Below, piece after piece: positions 17,256 through 25,340 of a stretch of DNA of 64,000 nucleotides (position 1 is the stretch's first letter; the number at the start of each line of letters is the position of its first letter). The translations under genes were made by a program, and so were the position numbers. This stretch comes from Ectorhizobium quercum (GTDB lineage: Bacteria > Pseudomonadota > Alphaproteobacteria > Rhizobiales > Rhizobiaceae). Where the stretch lies: positions 620,001-684,000 of the forward strand of contig NZ_JANFPI010000001.1 in NCBI RefSeq assembly GCF_026552795.1, read 5' to 3'. The notes under the pieces are model-generated. The model saw only the letters and a list, made by a program, of their open reading frames with translations, was not told the origin of the DNA and ran no database searches.

Positions 17256-17828
17256 TCAGAGGGCCGCGACAAGCCTGCGAATACGCAGGACGAGAATGCC
17301 GGCCGGGACAAGCGCCAGCAGCAGGGCCGCGCTGCCGAGATTGCCGTAGCGTGTCTTGCGGGTGATCAGACGCTCGTATTCCGCGACGGGCTCGGCGAGC
17401 ACGCTGCCATTGTGGCGAACCCCGACCACGTCGATGACGAATGTGGAACCGGGATTCGCGCGATGCATGCGGCTGGCTTCAACCGGATCGCGGGTCAGGG
17501 TCAGGTCCAGATCGGTCTCCACCGGCACGGAAATGGAAACGGCGGGCCCGCTCAGCCTGAAGGAGACGCCCGGATAGGCATCGGCCAGAAGGGATCTGGC
17601 CGGTCGAAGTAAATATCCCGGCCGTTGCGATTTATGCGGGACCCGTTCGCGATGGTTTTCGATCCGGTCGACATAGACGGACCGGGTGAACAGGGCTTCG
17701 GGATCGTAGGGGATGCGCACCTGTCCAGCCATCGAAAAGAACATCCATGCCACCACGATGAGAACGCCGGCTGCCGCTGCGGGAAAGGCCAGCGGCTGCA
17801 GGGCGGCGCGCAAGTTTGGATCGATCAT
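17256..17828 (-). CDS. Membrane protein with N- and C-terminal helices, unknown function
   Basis: The ATG at 17828 gives 190 residues. One helix lies near the N-terminus (AGVLIVVAWMFFSMAG) and one at the C-terminus (GSAALLLALVPAGILVLRI). The intervening 120 residues would face the periplasm or form one soluble domain; they contain strand-like VSFRLSGPAVSISVPVETDL. A TM-domain-TM layout is seen in small envelope proteins, but I cannot assign a family. It may share a transcript with the 16020 gene, which lies 93 bases downstream. Confidence 0.6.
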   Translation of the reverse strand: MIDPNLRAALQPLAFPAAAAGVLIVVAWMFFSMAGQVRIPYDPEALFTRSVYVDRIENHRERVPHKSQRPGYLLRPARSLLADAYPGVSFRLSGPAVSISVPVETDLDLTLTRDPVEASRMHRANPGSTFVIDVVGVRHNGSVLAEPVAEYERLITRKTRYGNLGSAALLLALVPAGILVLRIRRLVAAL

Positions 17829-18104
17829 TGCTGGGCCGTCAGTTCGGGTTGCGTTCGAGTGTGGGACGTCCGGGAAACGGCAAGGCTTGGCTGCGGTCCC
17901 CGAAAAAAATGTCAACGCCACCAAGGATAGCGATTACCATGACGTCCCATTGTCGGATTGCGAACCCGGGTCGTCCAGTGAGACTCTTGGTTTCACATTC
18001 CGACCTGCATGGAGACCGTCATGGGCAATTTCCATCGGCCTCATGCTGCTGGAAGGTCCCGGACGGCGCAGAACGGGTGGGGACACCCGAAAGGAGAAGC
18101 CGTA

Positions 18105-18575
18105 ATGTTTGGTTCGATATTGAGATCCTTGCGCGGTCAGCCGAAACCTCCGGCGATCGACCAATTGCAGGCGGCGCTCGTCAAGGCGGTCGCCGCAGAC
18201 GTGAGCGATCTTCATGACGGGGAGTGGGAGGATCGGGACTGGCTCAGGATCGGCGTCAACCTCGAACTGCTCATCGATGGAGGCCAGCGCATCAGCAACC
18301 AGGCGATCGTCATCGCGCAAAAGCCGGGTGGGTCGCTGGAAAAGCTGAGCTTCCGGCTTCGCCTGGCGAACAAGGAGAAATTCGTCGAACTGGCCCAAGC
18401 TATGGGGAAGGGGAACAAGGAACGCTGGACGATCTGCGATCTCCAGATCGAAAGGGATGGGCGCTTTGCGTTTTCGTTCGGCTACGGGCCGCCGCCCCGG
18501 CTTGGGGGCGATCTGCTCCATACCCCGCTGAGTGACATGCTCGAGCGCTATCGTGCTGAAACGGGGGCGACATGA
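18105..18575 (+). CDS. Cytosolic protein, paralogue of the 13127 gene, YezG/DUF600-like
   Basis: The ATG at 18105, behind AAAGGAGAAGCCGTA, gives 156 residues with no signal peptide. It shares DGEWEDRDWLRI-(G/V)VN and the terminal block ERDGRFAFSFGYGPPPR ... LERYRAETG with the product of the 13127-13630 gene on the other strand, so the pair derives from an ancient duplication. Similarity to toxin-immunity proteins of the YezG type is suggested only by pattern. The stop overlaps the next start (ATGA), so it is translated together with an exported protein. A 12-base motif TGGGGACACCCG lies 16 bases upstream. Confidence 0.6.
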   Translation: MFGSILRSLRGQPKPPAIDQLQAALVKAVAADVSDLHDGEWEDRDWLRIGVNLELLIDGGQRISNQAIVIAQKPGGSLEKLSFRLRLANKEKFVELAQAMGKGNKERWTICDLQIERDGRFAFSFGYGPPPRLGGDLLHTPLSDMLERYRAETGAT

Positions 18576-19195
18576 GGCCGATCACGCCGGCGGGCATCGC
18601 CGCTGTCCTGTCCTGTTGGGCGGTCCCGATCACGGGCGGCGCGCAGGCCCAGGTCGACGGCTGGCAGGCCGGGGCGATCGAGAAGGCCCAAGCCCTCCAT
18701 CGCGAGAGCCTGCCGGAAGACTGCACACCGGAGGAGGAAATGGCTGCTGCCGGCGACGCCCGGATCGCCTATCCGCTCTGGTTCGGCGAGGATGGCGCGG
18801 CGCGCGATGCATTGCTAGTGCAGTTCCTGTGCAGCGAAGGGGCCTATAACCGGAGCTTTGTCTATGTCCTTGTCGACCAATACGGCGTGGCCTCGCCGGT
18901 GTTTTTTCCCTCTCCGGTGGTCGAGGTCCGCTATGCTGGCGGCGACCCGGAAGCGGCCGTGGAAGGCATAACGATTACAGGGACGGTGGACAGCCGACAG
19001 GTCGTGAACGCCCGATACGATCCCGACAGCCGGACTATGGAGGAATACAACAAGTGGCGTGGCCTCGCCGATGCCTATTCCCTGACCCGCTGGGGCTTCC
19101 GGGATGGACGATTCCAGATCATGCATTTCGCCGTCGATGCGAGCTATGACGGCAAGGACAACCCGCAGGTGCTGATCGAACGCGATATCTGGTAG
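18572..19195 (+). CDS. Exported protein, possibly DUF1176-like
   Basis: This 207-residue protein starts inside the stop codon of the 18105 gene. Its N-terminus is a signal peptide (ITPAGIAAVLSCWAVPITGGAQAQ). The C-terminal part, with WRGLADAYSLTRWGFRDGRF followed by a short strand, and the central FLCSEGAYNRSFVYVLVD both resemble the layout of DUF1176 periplasmic proteins. The match is weak. Coupling to the cytosolic paralogue suggests the two function together across the inner membrane, which is inference. Confidence 0.6.
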   Translation: MRPITPAGIAAVLSCWAVPITGGAQAQVDGWQAGAIEKAQALHRESLPEDCTPEEEMAAAGDARIAYPLWFGEDGAARDALLVQFLCSEGAYNRSFVYVLVDQYGVASPVFFPSPVVEVRYAGGDPEAAVEGITITGTVDSRQVVNARYDPDSRTMEEYNKWRGLADAYSLTRWGFRDGRFQIMHFAVDASYDGKDNPQVLIERDIW

Positions 19196-19367
19196 CCTGA
19201 AGGCGTGCTCCCGGTCGTCAAGGCCTTCGGCGAGGGGGAGCGACGAAGCGCGCACCAAAACCCGCGCTGGGGACACCCGCCGGGAGATTTGAAAAAAAAC
19301 CGCCAAGGAAGCGAAAGCCCGTCTCGTCTTAGGAACAACCATCCTGAAGAGAACGGGAATTTCGAAG

Positions 19368-20972
19368 ATGCCAAGACATTTTCTTTTGGGAACGGCCCTT
19401 GCCGTATTCGCAGCGATAGCGGCAGGTGCCTTCCTGTTGAGAAATCCCGCTGGAGAGCCGGCCTTCACAGACCGGCAGGAGATGCCGGCCCTTGCACGCC
19501 CCGCGGAGCTTTCCCTCATCCGGGATCGTGGTCATGCACCGCACCTGGTCCCCGCTTCCAAAGACCGGTTTCCCGGCTTCGATGCGAACAAGGTGCAGAT
19601 CGTCGCCGAAGACCCGGTATCCACGTTCTCGATCGACGTGGACACCACATCCTATGCCTTTACGCGCCGATTGCTGGAGATGGGAGAACGTCCCGAACCC
19701 GACGCAATTCGCGTGGAGGAGCTTATCAACTACTTCGATTACGACTACGGGGCGCCGGATCAGGCAGACGCACCGTTTGCCTCGACGGTGACGGTTACGC
19801 ACTCTCCCTGGAAATCCGGGAACCGGCTTGTCCATATCGGGATCAAAAGCCCGCGTTTGCATACGGAGACACTGCCGCCTGCCAATCTGGTGCTGCTGAT
19901 CGATACGTCGGGCTCGATGAACACGCCCGACAAGCTGCCGCTCCTGAAGCGTGCCTTCGCCCTGCTGGTGAATGCAATGCGGGCGGATGACACCATTTCC
20001 ATCGTCACCTACGCCGGATCGGCGGGGATCGCCCTCGAGCCGACACCCGGGAGCCAGAAGGCAAAAATCCTGGCGGCGCTCGAAGCGCTCGAGCCGGGCG
20101 GGTCCACCGCCGGTTCCAAAGGGATAGAAAGCGCGTACCGCCTGGCCGGACAGGACTTCAGGAAGGACGGCATCAATCGTGTGCTGCTGGCGACCGATGG
20201 GGATTTCAACGTCGGCATTTCCGAACCCGAAGCGCTCGAACGGCTGATCGAACAGAAGCGTGGCGAAGGCATATCCCTGTCGGTGCTCGGCTTTGGACGC
20301 GGCAATTACAACGATCGGGTGATGCAGGCGCTGGCGCAGGCCGGAAATGGCAATGCCAGTTATATCGACAGCTATTCCGAAGCGCGCAAGGTTCTGGTGG
20401 AAGAGATGGGCGGAACCCTGATGACCGTCGCCAGGGACGTCAAGGTGCAGGTGGATTTCAATCCCGCCACCGTGTCGGAATACAGGCTGATCGGCTATGA
20501 AACGCGCCTGCTCGATCGTGAGGATTTCAACAACGATGCGGTGGATGCGGGCGACATCGGCGCGGGCCACAGCGTCACCGCCATCTACGAGATCACCCCG
20601 AAAGGCGCCGATGGAGCGAACGATCCCTTGCGCTATGAGCATCCCGTGACGGCCGCAAGCGGAAACATCGATGAGTACGGCTTCCTGAAAATCCGCTACA
20701 AGGCGCCCGACGGCGATGTCAGCGAACTGATCGAGACGCCGATCCTCGCCGAGGCGCAATCCGCACCGCTCGATGACGCGAATGAAGACACCCGCTTTGC
20801 CGTTGCCGTCGCAGCCTTCGGACAAAAGCTCCGGAATTCCAGCTATCTCGCCGGGATGGATTGGGCCGATATCCGCAATCTCGCCGTTGCCGGCCGTGGC
20901 GCCGACGAGAGCGGAAGGCGCGCCGAGTTCATCCGGCTCATCGATATCGCCTCGGGACTGGACAATCTCTAA
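19368..20972 (+). CDS. VWA-domain protein of the YfbK type
   Basis: The 534-residue protein starts with a membrane anchor or uncleaved signal (LLGTALAVFAAIAAGAFLL). The order then fits YfbK-type proteins: an N-terminal von Willebrand-associated region (VSTFSIDVDTTSYAFTRRLL, IRVEELINYFDYDY) and a VWA domain from about residue 165. The metal-ion site is VLLIDTSGSMNTPDKLP with conserved Thr in GGSTAGSKGI and Asp in LLATDGDFNVG. A C-terminal DUF3520-like region contains VKVQVDFNPATVSEYRLIGYE. Such proteins bind partners through a divalent metal at the cell envelope. An ECF-type sigma factor and a membrane protein follow, a combination seen elsewhere. Confidence 0.88.
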   Translation: MPRHFLLGTALAVFAAIAAGAFLLRNPAGEPAFTDRQEMPALARPAELSLIRDRGHAPHLVPASKDRFPGFDANKVQIVAEDPVSTFSIDVDTTSYAFTRRLLEMGERPEPDAIRVEELINYFDYDYGAPDQADAPFASTVTVTHSPWKSGNRLVHIGIKSPRLHTETLPPANLVLLIDTSGSMNTPDKLPLLKRAFALLVNAMRADDTISIVTYAGSAGIALEPTPGSQKAKILAALEALEPGGSTAGSKGIESAYRLAGQDFRKDGINRVLLATDGDFNVGISEPEALERLIEQKRGEGISLSVLGFGRGNYNDRVMQALAQAGNGNASYIDSYSEARKVLVEEMGGTLMTVARDVKVQVDFNPATVSEYRLIGYETRLLDREDFNNDAVDAGDIGAGHSVTAIYEITPKGADGANDPLRYEHPVTAASGNIDEYGFLKIRYKAPDGDVSELIETPILAEAQSAPLDDANEDTRFAVAVAAFGQKLRNSSYLAGMDWADIRNLAVAGRGADESGRRAEFIRLIDIASGLDNL

Positions 20973-21056
20973 GCCGGCCATTCCTCGAAGACGGCATGCT
21001 TGATGAAGTGATGCTCATTGTCTAGACTTCAACAGGGAGTGATATAATTCAGGGAG

Positions 21057-21647
21057 ATGGGGGTGGGCATTACCGGTACGAGGCATCCGGTCGATGGCGG
21101 TTCGGCGAGGAGCGGGACGATCGCGCCACCGCAGGAGACGGACACATTCGTCAGGCTTGCAAAGGCAGGCGATGTCGCCGCGTTCGAGCGGCTGGTCGCC
21201 TTGCATTACCCGTTCATCCTGAAAACGGCGTTTCGCTGGCTTGGACACCGGAGCGACGCCGAGGATGTCACGCAGTCGGTCTGCATGCGGCTCGCCACGA
21301 TCCTGCCCGGCTTCGACGGCCGGGCCAGTTTCACGAGCTGGCTCTATCGCGTCACCTTGAACGCGGTTCGCGATTTCCAGCGCAGCCAGCAGCGCCGCCG
21401 GCAAATGGCTTCAAGGGTCGCTCTGATCGCTCCCGAAAAAATGGAGCCGGATCAGGAAAACCGTATGCGGGTGGAGGATATATGGCGCAGGGTGCGCGAA
21501 CTGCCTGAAAAGCAACGTGATGCCGTGCTTCTGGTATATGGTGAACACCTGAGCCATGCAGAGGCCGCCAGGATCATGCAATGCAAGGAGGTTACCGTTT
21601 CCTGGCATATTCACAAGGCACGTAAATCTTTGAGAGACCTGCTATGA
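21057..21647 (+). CDS. RNA polymerase ECF-type sigma factor
   Basis: The 196-residue protein has region 2 (FERLVALHYPFILKTAFRWL, then HRSDAEDVTQSVCMRLA and FTSWLYRVTLNAVRDFQR) and region 4 (LPEKQRDAVLLVYGEHLSHA, AARIMQCKEVTVSWHIHKAR). It would direct RNA polymerase to promoters of its own regulon. The ATG at 21057 directly abuts an AGGGAG box; the in-frame GTG at 21063 has better spacing and could be the true start. The stop overlaps the next start (ATGA), the usual arrangement with an anti-sigma gene. The VWA gene upstream may be a target or sensor. Confidence 0.9.
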   Translation: MGVGITGTRHPVDGGSARSGTIAPPQETDTFVRLAKAGDVAAFERLVALHYPFILKTAFRWLGHRSDAEDVTQSVCMRLATILPGFDGRASFTSWLYRVTLNAVRDFQRSQQRRRQMASRVALIAPEKMEPDQENRMRVEDIWRRVRELPEKQRDAVLLVYGEHLSHAEAARIMQCKEVTVSWHIHKARKSLRDLL

Positions 21648-22402
21648 GCCGTGCGGAACAGAATCCATTCGAGATGCTGTCCAGTATTCCCGTCCCGGAG
21701 CCGGATCCCCGGAAGATGGAGGATACGGTGCGCCGCAGTACGGAGGCTTTCGCGCAATATATCGCTCGTCCCGGTCCGGAAAACCGGCCCGGCGCATGGG
21801 CGCGCCTTCGCCTGTGGCTGAGAGACCATGCCAATCGCCTCGTGCCCGTCGCGGCAGGCGCATGCGCCGTGGCCATCGGGGTGATCGTCGCCATGCCTAT
21901 GCTGCGATCGCCGCTGCCATCGACGGCCGAAGCGCCGACGACCGTATCACGGCAGAGAGCGCCCGACATTGCCGACGAGCAATCCGCCCAGCCCGGTACG
22001 CGCATGGGGATACGCCCAGCGCCCGTGCCGATGCCGCGGACCGTCGACCCGCAATCCCAGCCTGTCCTCGAACGCTACAGCTTCGGGGATTTCGAACTCG
22101 GGGTGATCAACACGCCGGACACGGTGGCGATCTATCTCCTGGAGGGCAATCTCCAGCGACAACTGGAGATCACCAGGAAGGATGCAGGCGTGACGGGCGC
22201 GATCACGGATGCCTTTACCTACCAGCCCGGCTCGGAAGCCCCGCAATTGCTGCTGATCCGTTTCCGTCTCGGAGAGGACGAAGGCTGGAAGGTGTTCGCC
22301 AGAAGCGGCGCCGGCTACGCGTTCTCCAGCGAGATGACGGCAATCGCCGAAAACGCCCCCGACCGTGCGGAAGCAGAAAGGCGCCTCGGCGGCGCGCCAT
22401 AG
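21644..22402 (+). CDS. Single-pass membrane protein, probable anti-sigma factor
   Basis: The 252-residue protein has an N-terminal cytosolic part of about 65 residues, one membrane helix (LVPVAAGACAVAIGVIVAMPM) and a Pro/Ala-rich linker leading to a periplasmic domain (YSFGDFELGVINTPDTVAIY, LLLIRFRLGEDEGWKVF). There is no obvious zinc-binding HxxxCxxC motif. Position, ATGA coupling to the sigma gene and topology point to an anti-sigma role. This is inference from context; the sequence itself has no decisive motif. Confidence 0.65.
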   Translation: MSRAEQNPFEMLSSIPVPEPDPRKMEDTVRRSTEAFAQYIARPGPENRPGAWARLRLWLRDHANRLVPVAAGACAVAIGVIVAMPMLRSPLPSTAEAPTTVSRQRAPDIADEQSAQPGTRMGIRPAPVPMPRTVDPQSQPVLERYSFGDFELGVINTPDTVAIYLLEGNLQRQLEITRKDAGVTGAITDAFTYQPGSEAPQLLLIRFRLGEDEGWKVFARSGAGYAFSSEMTAIAENAPDRAEAERRLGGAP

Positions 22403-22682
22403 CCGCCTGTCCTGTCCTGCCGAGGAAGACCGCTCGCCGGAGATCGTCACGGCTCGGCTATCCGGGAAGAGAGGCGAAGTTCGGCCCGCTGAATTTCAGT
22501 CGGGGACTGGCCTGCGCGCCAGCATTTGCTTTTTTCTTCTTGCCCGGCCAGGCGCCCGATATGTTCCGCGTCCGGGAAGGAATGCATTTTCACAGGCGTC
22601 GACCAAGCTTGTCTGAGACAAAAGCGTCCTAGATGATGAAGAAGGGTCCACTCCGGACTGCCTCACCGTGAAAGGAACGATT

Positions 22683-23279
22683 ATGGCTACCCTTATCAGA
22701 TCGCTCGCCGTTGCCACCGTGATGGCGATGCTCGCCCTGCCGGCAATGGCCCAGTCGGCAACCGCACCCGACCGCCTCGGCATTCCCGGACCCATTACAT
22801 TCGACGACAAGGCATTCGTGCTCTCCTGGTCGTCGCAGCCGTCGACGACCTACTTCAAGCAGGAATATCTGCCGGCCGGACAGACGGGAAACACCTATAC
22901 CGAAATGTTCCTTGTCGAAGCGCTGCTCGGCAATGTACGGCCGATCGACAGCGCCGGCGCACAGGTCAAAATGATCCAGCAGCGCCAGCAGACCGACAAG
23001 GTCGCCAATTTCAGTATCCTCCAGAATGAGCAGACCGGCGAGGTTCTGCTCGACTTCGTGCTGAGCGATCTCCAGGCCAACCCCATCATCGTCGAGTGGA
23101 ATGCCTACCGCTATGTACCCCTGGAAGGCGCCGAAGGGGTCGCACTCTACGCCATCAGCCGCCGGGGCTACGGCGAAGACGGCGCCAAGGCTCTGCTCCA
23201 GGGATTGGGCGCCATCCGCGACAGCCATATGCAGGAGTTGGGGTCTTCCGATCTGCCTCCCGTCAAGGTCGCTCCGTAG
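22683..23279 (+). CDS. Small exported protein of unknown function
   Basis: The ATG at 22683 sits behind AAAGGAACGATT. It gives 198 residues with a signal peptide (SLAVATVMAMLALPAMAQ). The mature domain reads as alpha/beta, with ITFDDKAFVLSWSSQPSTTY, a Gln-rich segment KMIQQRQQTDK and IIVEWNAYRYVPLEGAEG; no cysteines are present. A five-codon longer start lacks a ribosome site. It lies 280 bases after the anti-sigma-like gene with no clear gene between. No family recognised. Confidence 0.7.
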   Translation: MATLIRSLAVATVMAMLALPAMAQSATAPDRLGIPGPITFDDKAFVLSWSSQPSTTYFKQEYLPAGQTGNTYTEMFLVEALLGNVRPIDSAGAQVKMIQQRQQTDKVANFSILQNEQTGEVLLDFVLSDLQANPIIVEWNAYRYVPLEGAEGVALYAISRRGYGEDGAKALLQGLGAIRDSHMQELGSSDLPPVKVAP

Positions 23280-23352
23280 TCGGCGCAGGCCTCTCGGATA
23301 TGATGCCCGACGAGGACAGGCGTTTGAGGTAATCCAGCAGGTCGCGGATCAT
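23263..23352 (-). CDS. Possible 29-residue small ORF
   Basis: A minus-strand ATG at 23352 follows a strong ribosome site (CAGGGAGGCGAAT) and opens 29 codons, MIRDLLDYLKRL then a Ser/Pro/Thr-rich tail, ending inside the 3' end of the convergent gene. The ribosome site is the only positive evidence. It lies downstream of the truncated VOC gene and could be a remnant. Confidence 0.25.
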   Translation of the reverse strand: MIRDLLDYLKRLSSSGIISERPAPTTERP

Positions 23353-23380
23353 ATTCGCCTCCCTGTTTCAAGGGTTCATG

Positions 23381-23563
23381 TTAGCGTCGAGCAGATGGCG
23401 ACACGACCGAAATCGACCTCTTTCCGGAGGATGACCCGCTTCGCCGGCTATTCCGCGGAACCGATAGAAGGCACTCCACGCCGAACGGCGCGAGTGCCGC
23501 CTCACCGAACCGCCGGGCCATGTCGGGGTCGCTCACCGGCATCTCGATGCGGTCGATCGTCAT
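23381..23563 (-). pseudogene. Truncated VOC (glyoxalase-fold) gene
   Basis: The frame starts MTIDRIEMPVSDPDMARRFG and continues EAALAPFGVE, the classic first strand and helix of a VOC-superfamily protein. It then passes into a Ser/Arg-rich sequence without family character and stops after 60 codons, about half the usual length of 120-130. I found no continuation in another frame, so the 3' part appears lost or replaced. The ATG lies 11 bases downstream of the 3' end of the saccharopine-dehydrogenase-like gene, suggesting it was the last gene of that operon. Confidence 0.55.
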
Positions 23564-23573
23564 GTTGTTTCTC

Positions 23574-24563
23574 CTATTTGTCCGTGATCCGCGTATTGGC
23601 GATCGTTTCGGCAAAGTCATAACCGAGCAGTCCCGCAGGCGTCTGAAAGCCGGGCCGAACCTCACCGCCGAGCACACGCCGCGCAGCTTCCGCGGCGGCC
23701 ATAGACGTGAAGGTGTAGCCGTTCACCGTATCGAGCACCGAACGTGTCACCGTTCCGTCCGCGTCGGTCACTTCGACGGCCGCATGATAGCGGTTCGCTT
23801 CACGCTCTTCGAAGCTGGGGCCGGCAGGCAGATCCTTGACGTCTCCCGTCGGGAACGCGCCAGCGGTGACATGAACGAAGGTTTCGATGTCTCGCACGCC
23901 GGTTGCCTGGTGAATCGTCACAAGATCAGGCAGCGTTGCCGGGAACGAGGATTGCGGCCCGCTGCCGAAGTCGAAGTCGCGCACCTCTTCCGGGCTGCGC
24001 GTGACGAGTTCGCCAGCGACGAGATGAAGTGTCTCCGTCACGAGATTCTGGCTCGCGCTGGTCGCCGACCCTCTCGACATCGCCCCCGCTACATGAAGCG
24101 CGATGCTGATCTTTCGAGGGTTCTTGATGCGCGCGACGACATGCCCGGCAAGACTACCCAGCATCGCGACGCTTCCACCGCTCCCCGGCAGAAGCATGAC
24201 GCCGGCTGCGCGAGCGCGGGCATCGAGCGCCAATGCCTCGCGGTATGTGTCGAGTTCGGCCGAAAAATCGAGATAATGGACCCCGGCGCGGATGGCGGCA
24301 GACATGAGAGGCTCGGCCGTGTTCGCGAAGGGACCGGCGGCGTTGAGCAGAACGGAGACGCCCTCGAGGCTGGCCGCGATCGCATCGGGATCGTTGATCG
24401 AAAATAGCCTGACACCGGCGCCGAGACGACCCGCCAGAGCTTCAAGTCTCACCCGGTCTTGCTCGCGACCTGCAAGAACGAGGTTAAGTCCGGCAGATGC
24501 AGCATGCTCCGCTGACATGCCGCCGGTATAGCCGGCGGCTCCATAGATCATGAGAGTGTTCAT
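23574..24563 (-). CDS. Saccharopine dehydrogenase-like NAD(P)-binding protein
   Basis: The ATG at 24563 gives 329 residues. The N-terminus TLMIYGAAGYTGGMSAEHAA carries the Rossmann-type Gly-rich loop with the YTG typical of saccharopine dehydrogenase-like and trans-acting enoyl reductase-like proteins. Further matches are VSVLLNAAGPFANTAEPLMS and VHYLDFSAELD. Such enzymes oxidise or reduce varied substrates; the exact reaction is unknown. The gene is part of a minus-strand operon (SDR, VOC, SnoaL-like, this gene) divergent from an AraC regulator. The longer frame upstream overlaps the SnoaL-like gene and was rejected. Confidence 0.82.
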   Translation of the reverse strand: MNTLMIYGAAGYTGGMSAEHAASAGLNLVLAGREQDRVRLEALAGRLGAGVRLFSINDPDAIAASLEGVSVLLNAAGPFANTAEPLMSAAIRAGVHYLDFSAELDTYREALALDARARAAGVMLLPGSGGSVAMLGSLAGHVVARIKNPRKISIALHVAGAMSRGSATSASQNLVTETLHLVAGELVTRSPEEVRDFDFGSGPQSSFPATLPDLVTIHQATGVRDIETFVHVTAGAFPTGDVKDLPAGPSFEEREANRYHAAVEVTDADGTVTRSVLDTVNGYTFTSMAAAEAARRVLGGEVRPGFQTPAGLLGYDFAETIANTRITDK

Positions 24564-24582
24564 GGGGATGTTTCTTCTGTGA

Positions 24583-24924
24583 TTATTCGAGATCGGCGTC
24601 GATGCGCGTGATGAGTCCATCGGCGTTGACCGAGATGTCGAGAAGGCCGATCTCGTGACCGAAGTCGCCGGTGAAATCGACTCTCGCGCGCGCTCGGGTT
24701 TCGCTGATACTCTCGATCGAAAGGAAACGCGTGACCGTGTGATAGCCGATGAAGTATCGCTCGACGTAGTCGCGGATGCCGGCATGGCCGTCGAACCGGT
24801 GGCCGGTCGACGGATCGTTCATCACCGCATCCGGCGTAAACCAGCTCAGTGCCGCGGCCGCATCGAAGGCATTGGTTGCGGCGATCAGCGCATCGACCAC
24901 TGCGCGCACGGTGTTCGTGGTCAT
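24583..24924 (-). CDS. SnoaL/NTF2-like small protein
   Basis: This 113-residue protein has the alpha+beta cone pattern of SnoaL-like proteins: an N-terminal helix pair (VVDALIAATNAFDAAAALSW), FTPDAVMNDPSTGHRFDGHA and GIRDYVERYF, then three strands ending LLDISVNADGLITRIDADL. Members are isomerases, hydrolases or simple binding proteins, so no reaction can be named. It lies between the VOC protein gene (4-base gap) and the saccharopine-dehydrogenase-like gene in one operon. Confidence 0.8.
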   Translation of the reverse strand: MTTNTVRAVVDALIAATNAFDAAAALSWFTPDAVMNDPSTGHRFDGHAGIRDYVERYFIGYHTVTRFLSIESISETRARARVDFTGDFGHEIGLLDISVNADGLITRIDADLE

Positions 24925-24928
24925 CGCA

Positions 24929-25330
24929 TCAACTCCCGTGCTGCCAGCTCTTGAAGACGAATTCGAGACTGTAGCCGTCCGGATCCCTGACCTGCGCCGC
25001 GTAGTAGCGGGGATCGTAGTGAAGCTGCGGTCCCGGCGGATGGATCTCGGCTGCGCCGGCCGCCAGAGCTTCGGCATGGGCGGCATTCACCATCGCCTCG
25101 GATTCGGCGACGAAACCGACATGCACCGCGCCCGGTGCTGCCGTGCCTTCCCGCAGCCAGAAGAACACCCGGCCCTTCGCGCCGAATCCCTTGAGGTCGG
25201 GGTGCCCCGCCGGACCGTCCTTGCCGTCATAGTCGTGTCGGGCGGTGATCCCGAGGATCGGGAGCACCTTTTCGTAAAAGGCGACCGAACGAGCAGTGTC
25301 GCTTACGGTGAGGAAGATATGATCGAGCAT
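24929..25330 (-). CDS. VOC family (glyoxalase-fold) protein
   Basis: This 133-residue metal-dependent VOC-fold protein begins MLDHIFLTVSDTARSVAFYE, and its second half contains VHVGFVAESEAMVNAAHAEA and YAAQVRDPDGYSLEFVF. His4 and Glu near the C-terminus fit the usual metal ligands. The family includes glyoxalase I-like and dioxygenase-like enzymes and antibiotic-binding proteins. The start is preceded by GAGGTTCAC. It lies 10 bases after the SDR gene, in a cluster that looks like handling of a reactive carbonyl or small organic compound. Confidence 0.85.
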   Translation of the reverse strand: MLDHIFLTVSDTARSVAFYEKVLPILGITARHDYDGKDGPAGHPDLKGFGAKGRVFFWLREGTAAPGAVHVGFVAESEAMVNAAHAEALAAGAAEIHPPGPQLHYDPRYYAAQVRDPDGYSLEFVFKSWQHGS

Positions 25331-25340
25331 GTGAACCTCC

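Noticed and set aside
16023..17612. 529-codon plus-strand frame
   Set aside because: Opposite two minus-strand genes coupled by an ATGA overlap. It is Arg/Gly/His-rich shadow sequence.
22500..22560. Possible terminator after the anti-sigma-like gene (CTGGC ... GCCAG then a T-run)
   Set aside because: The stem is only five bases and the T-run begins several bases away, so it was not called.
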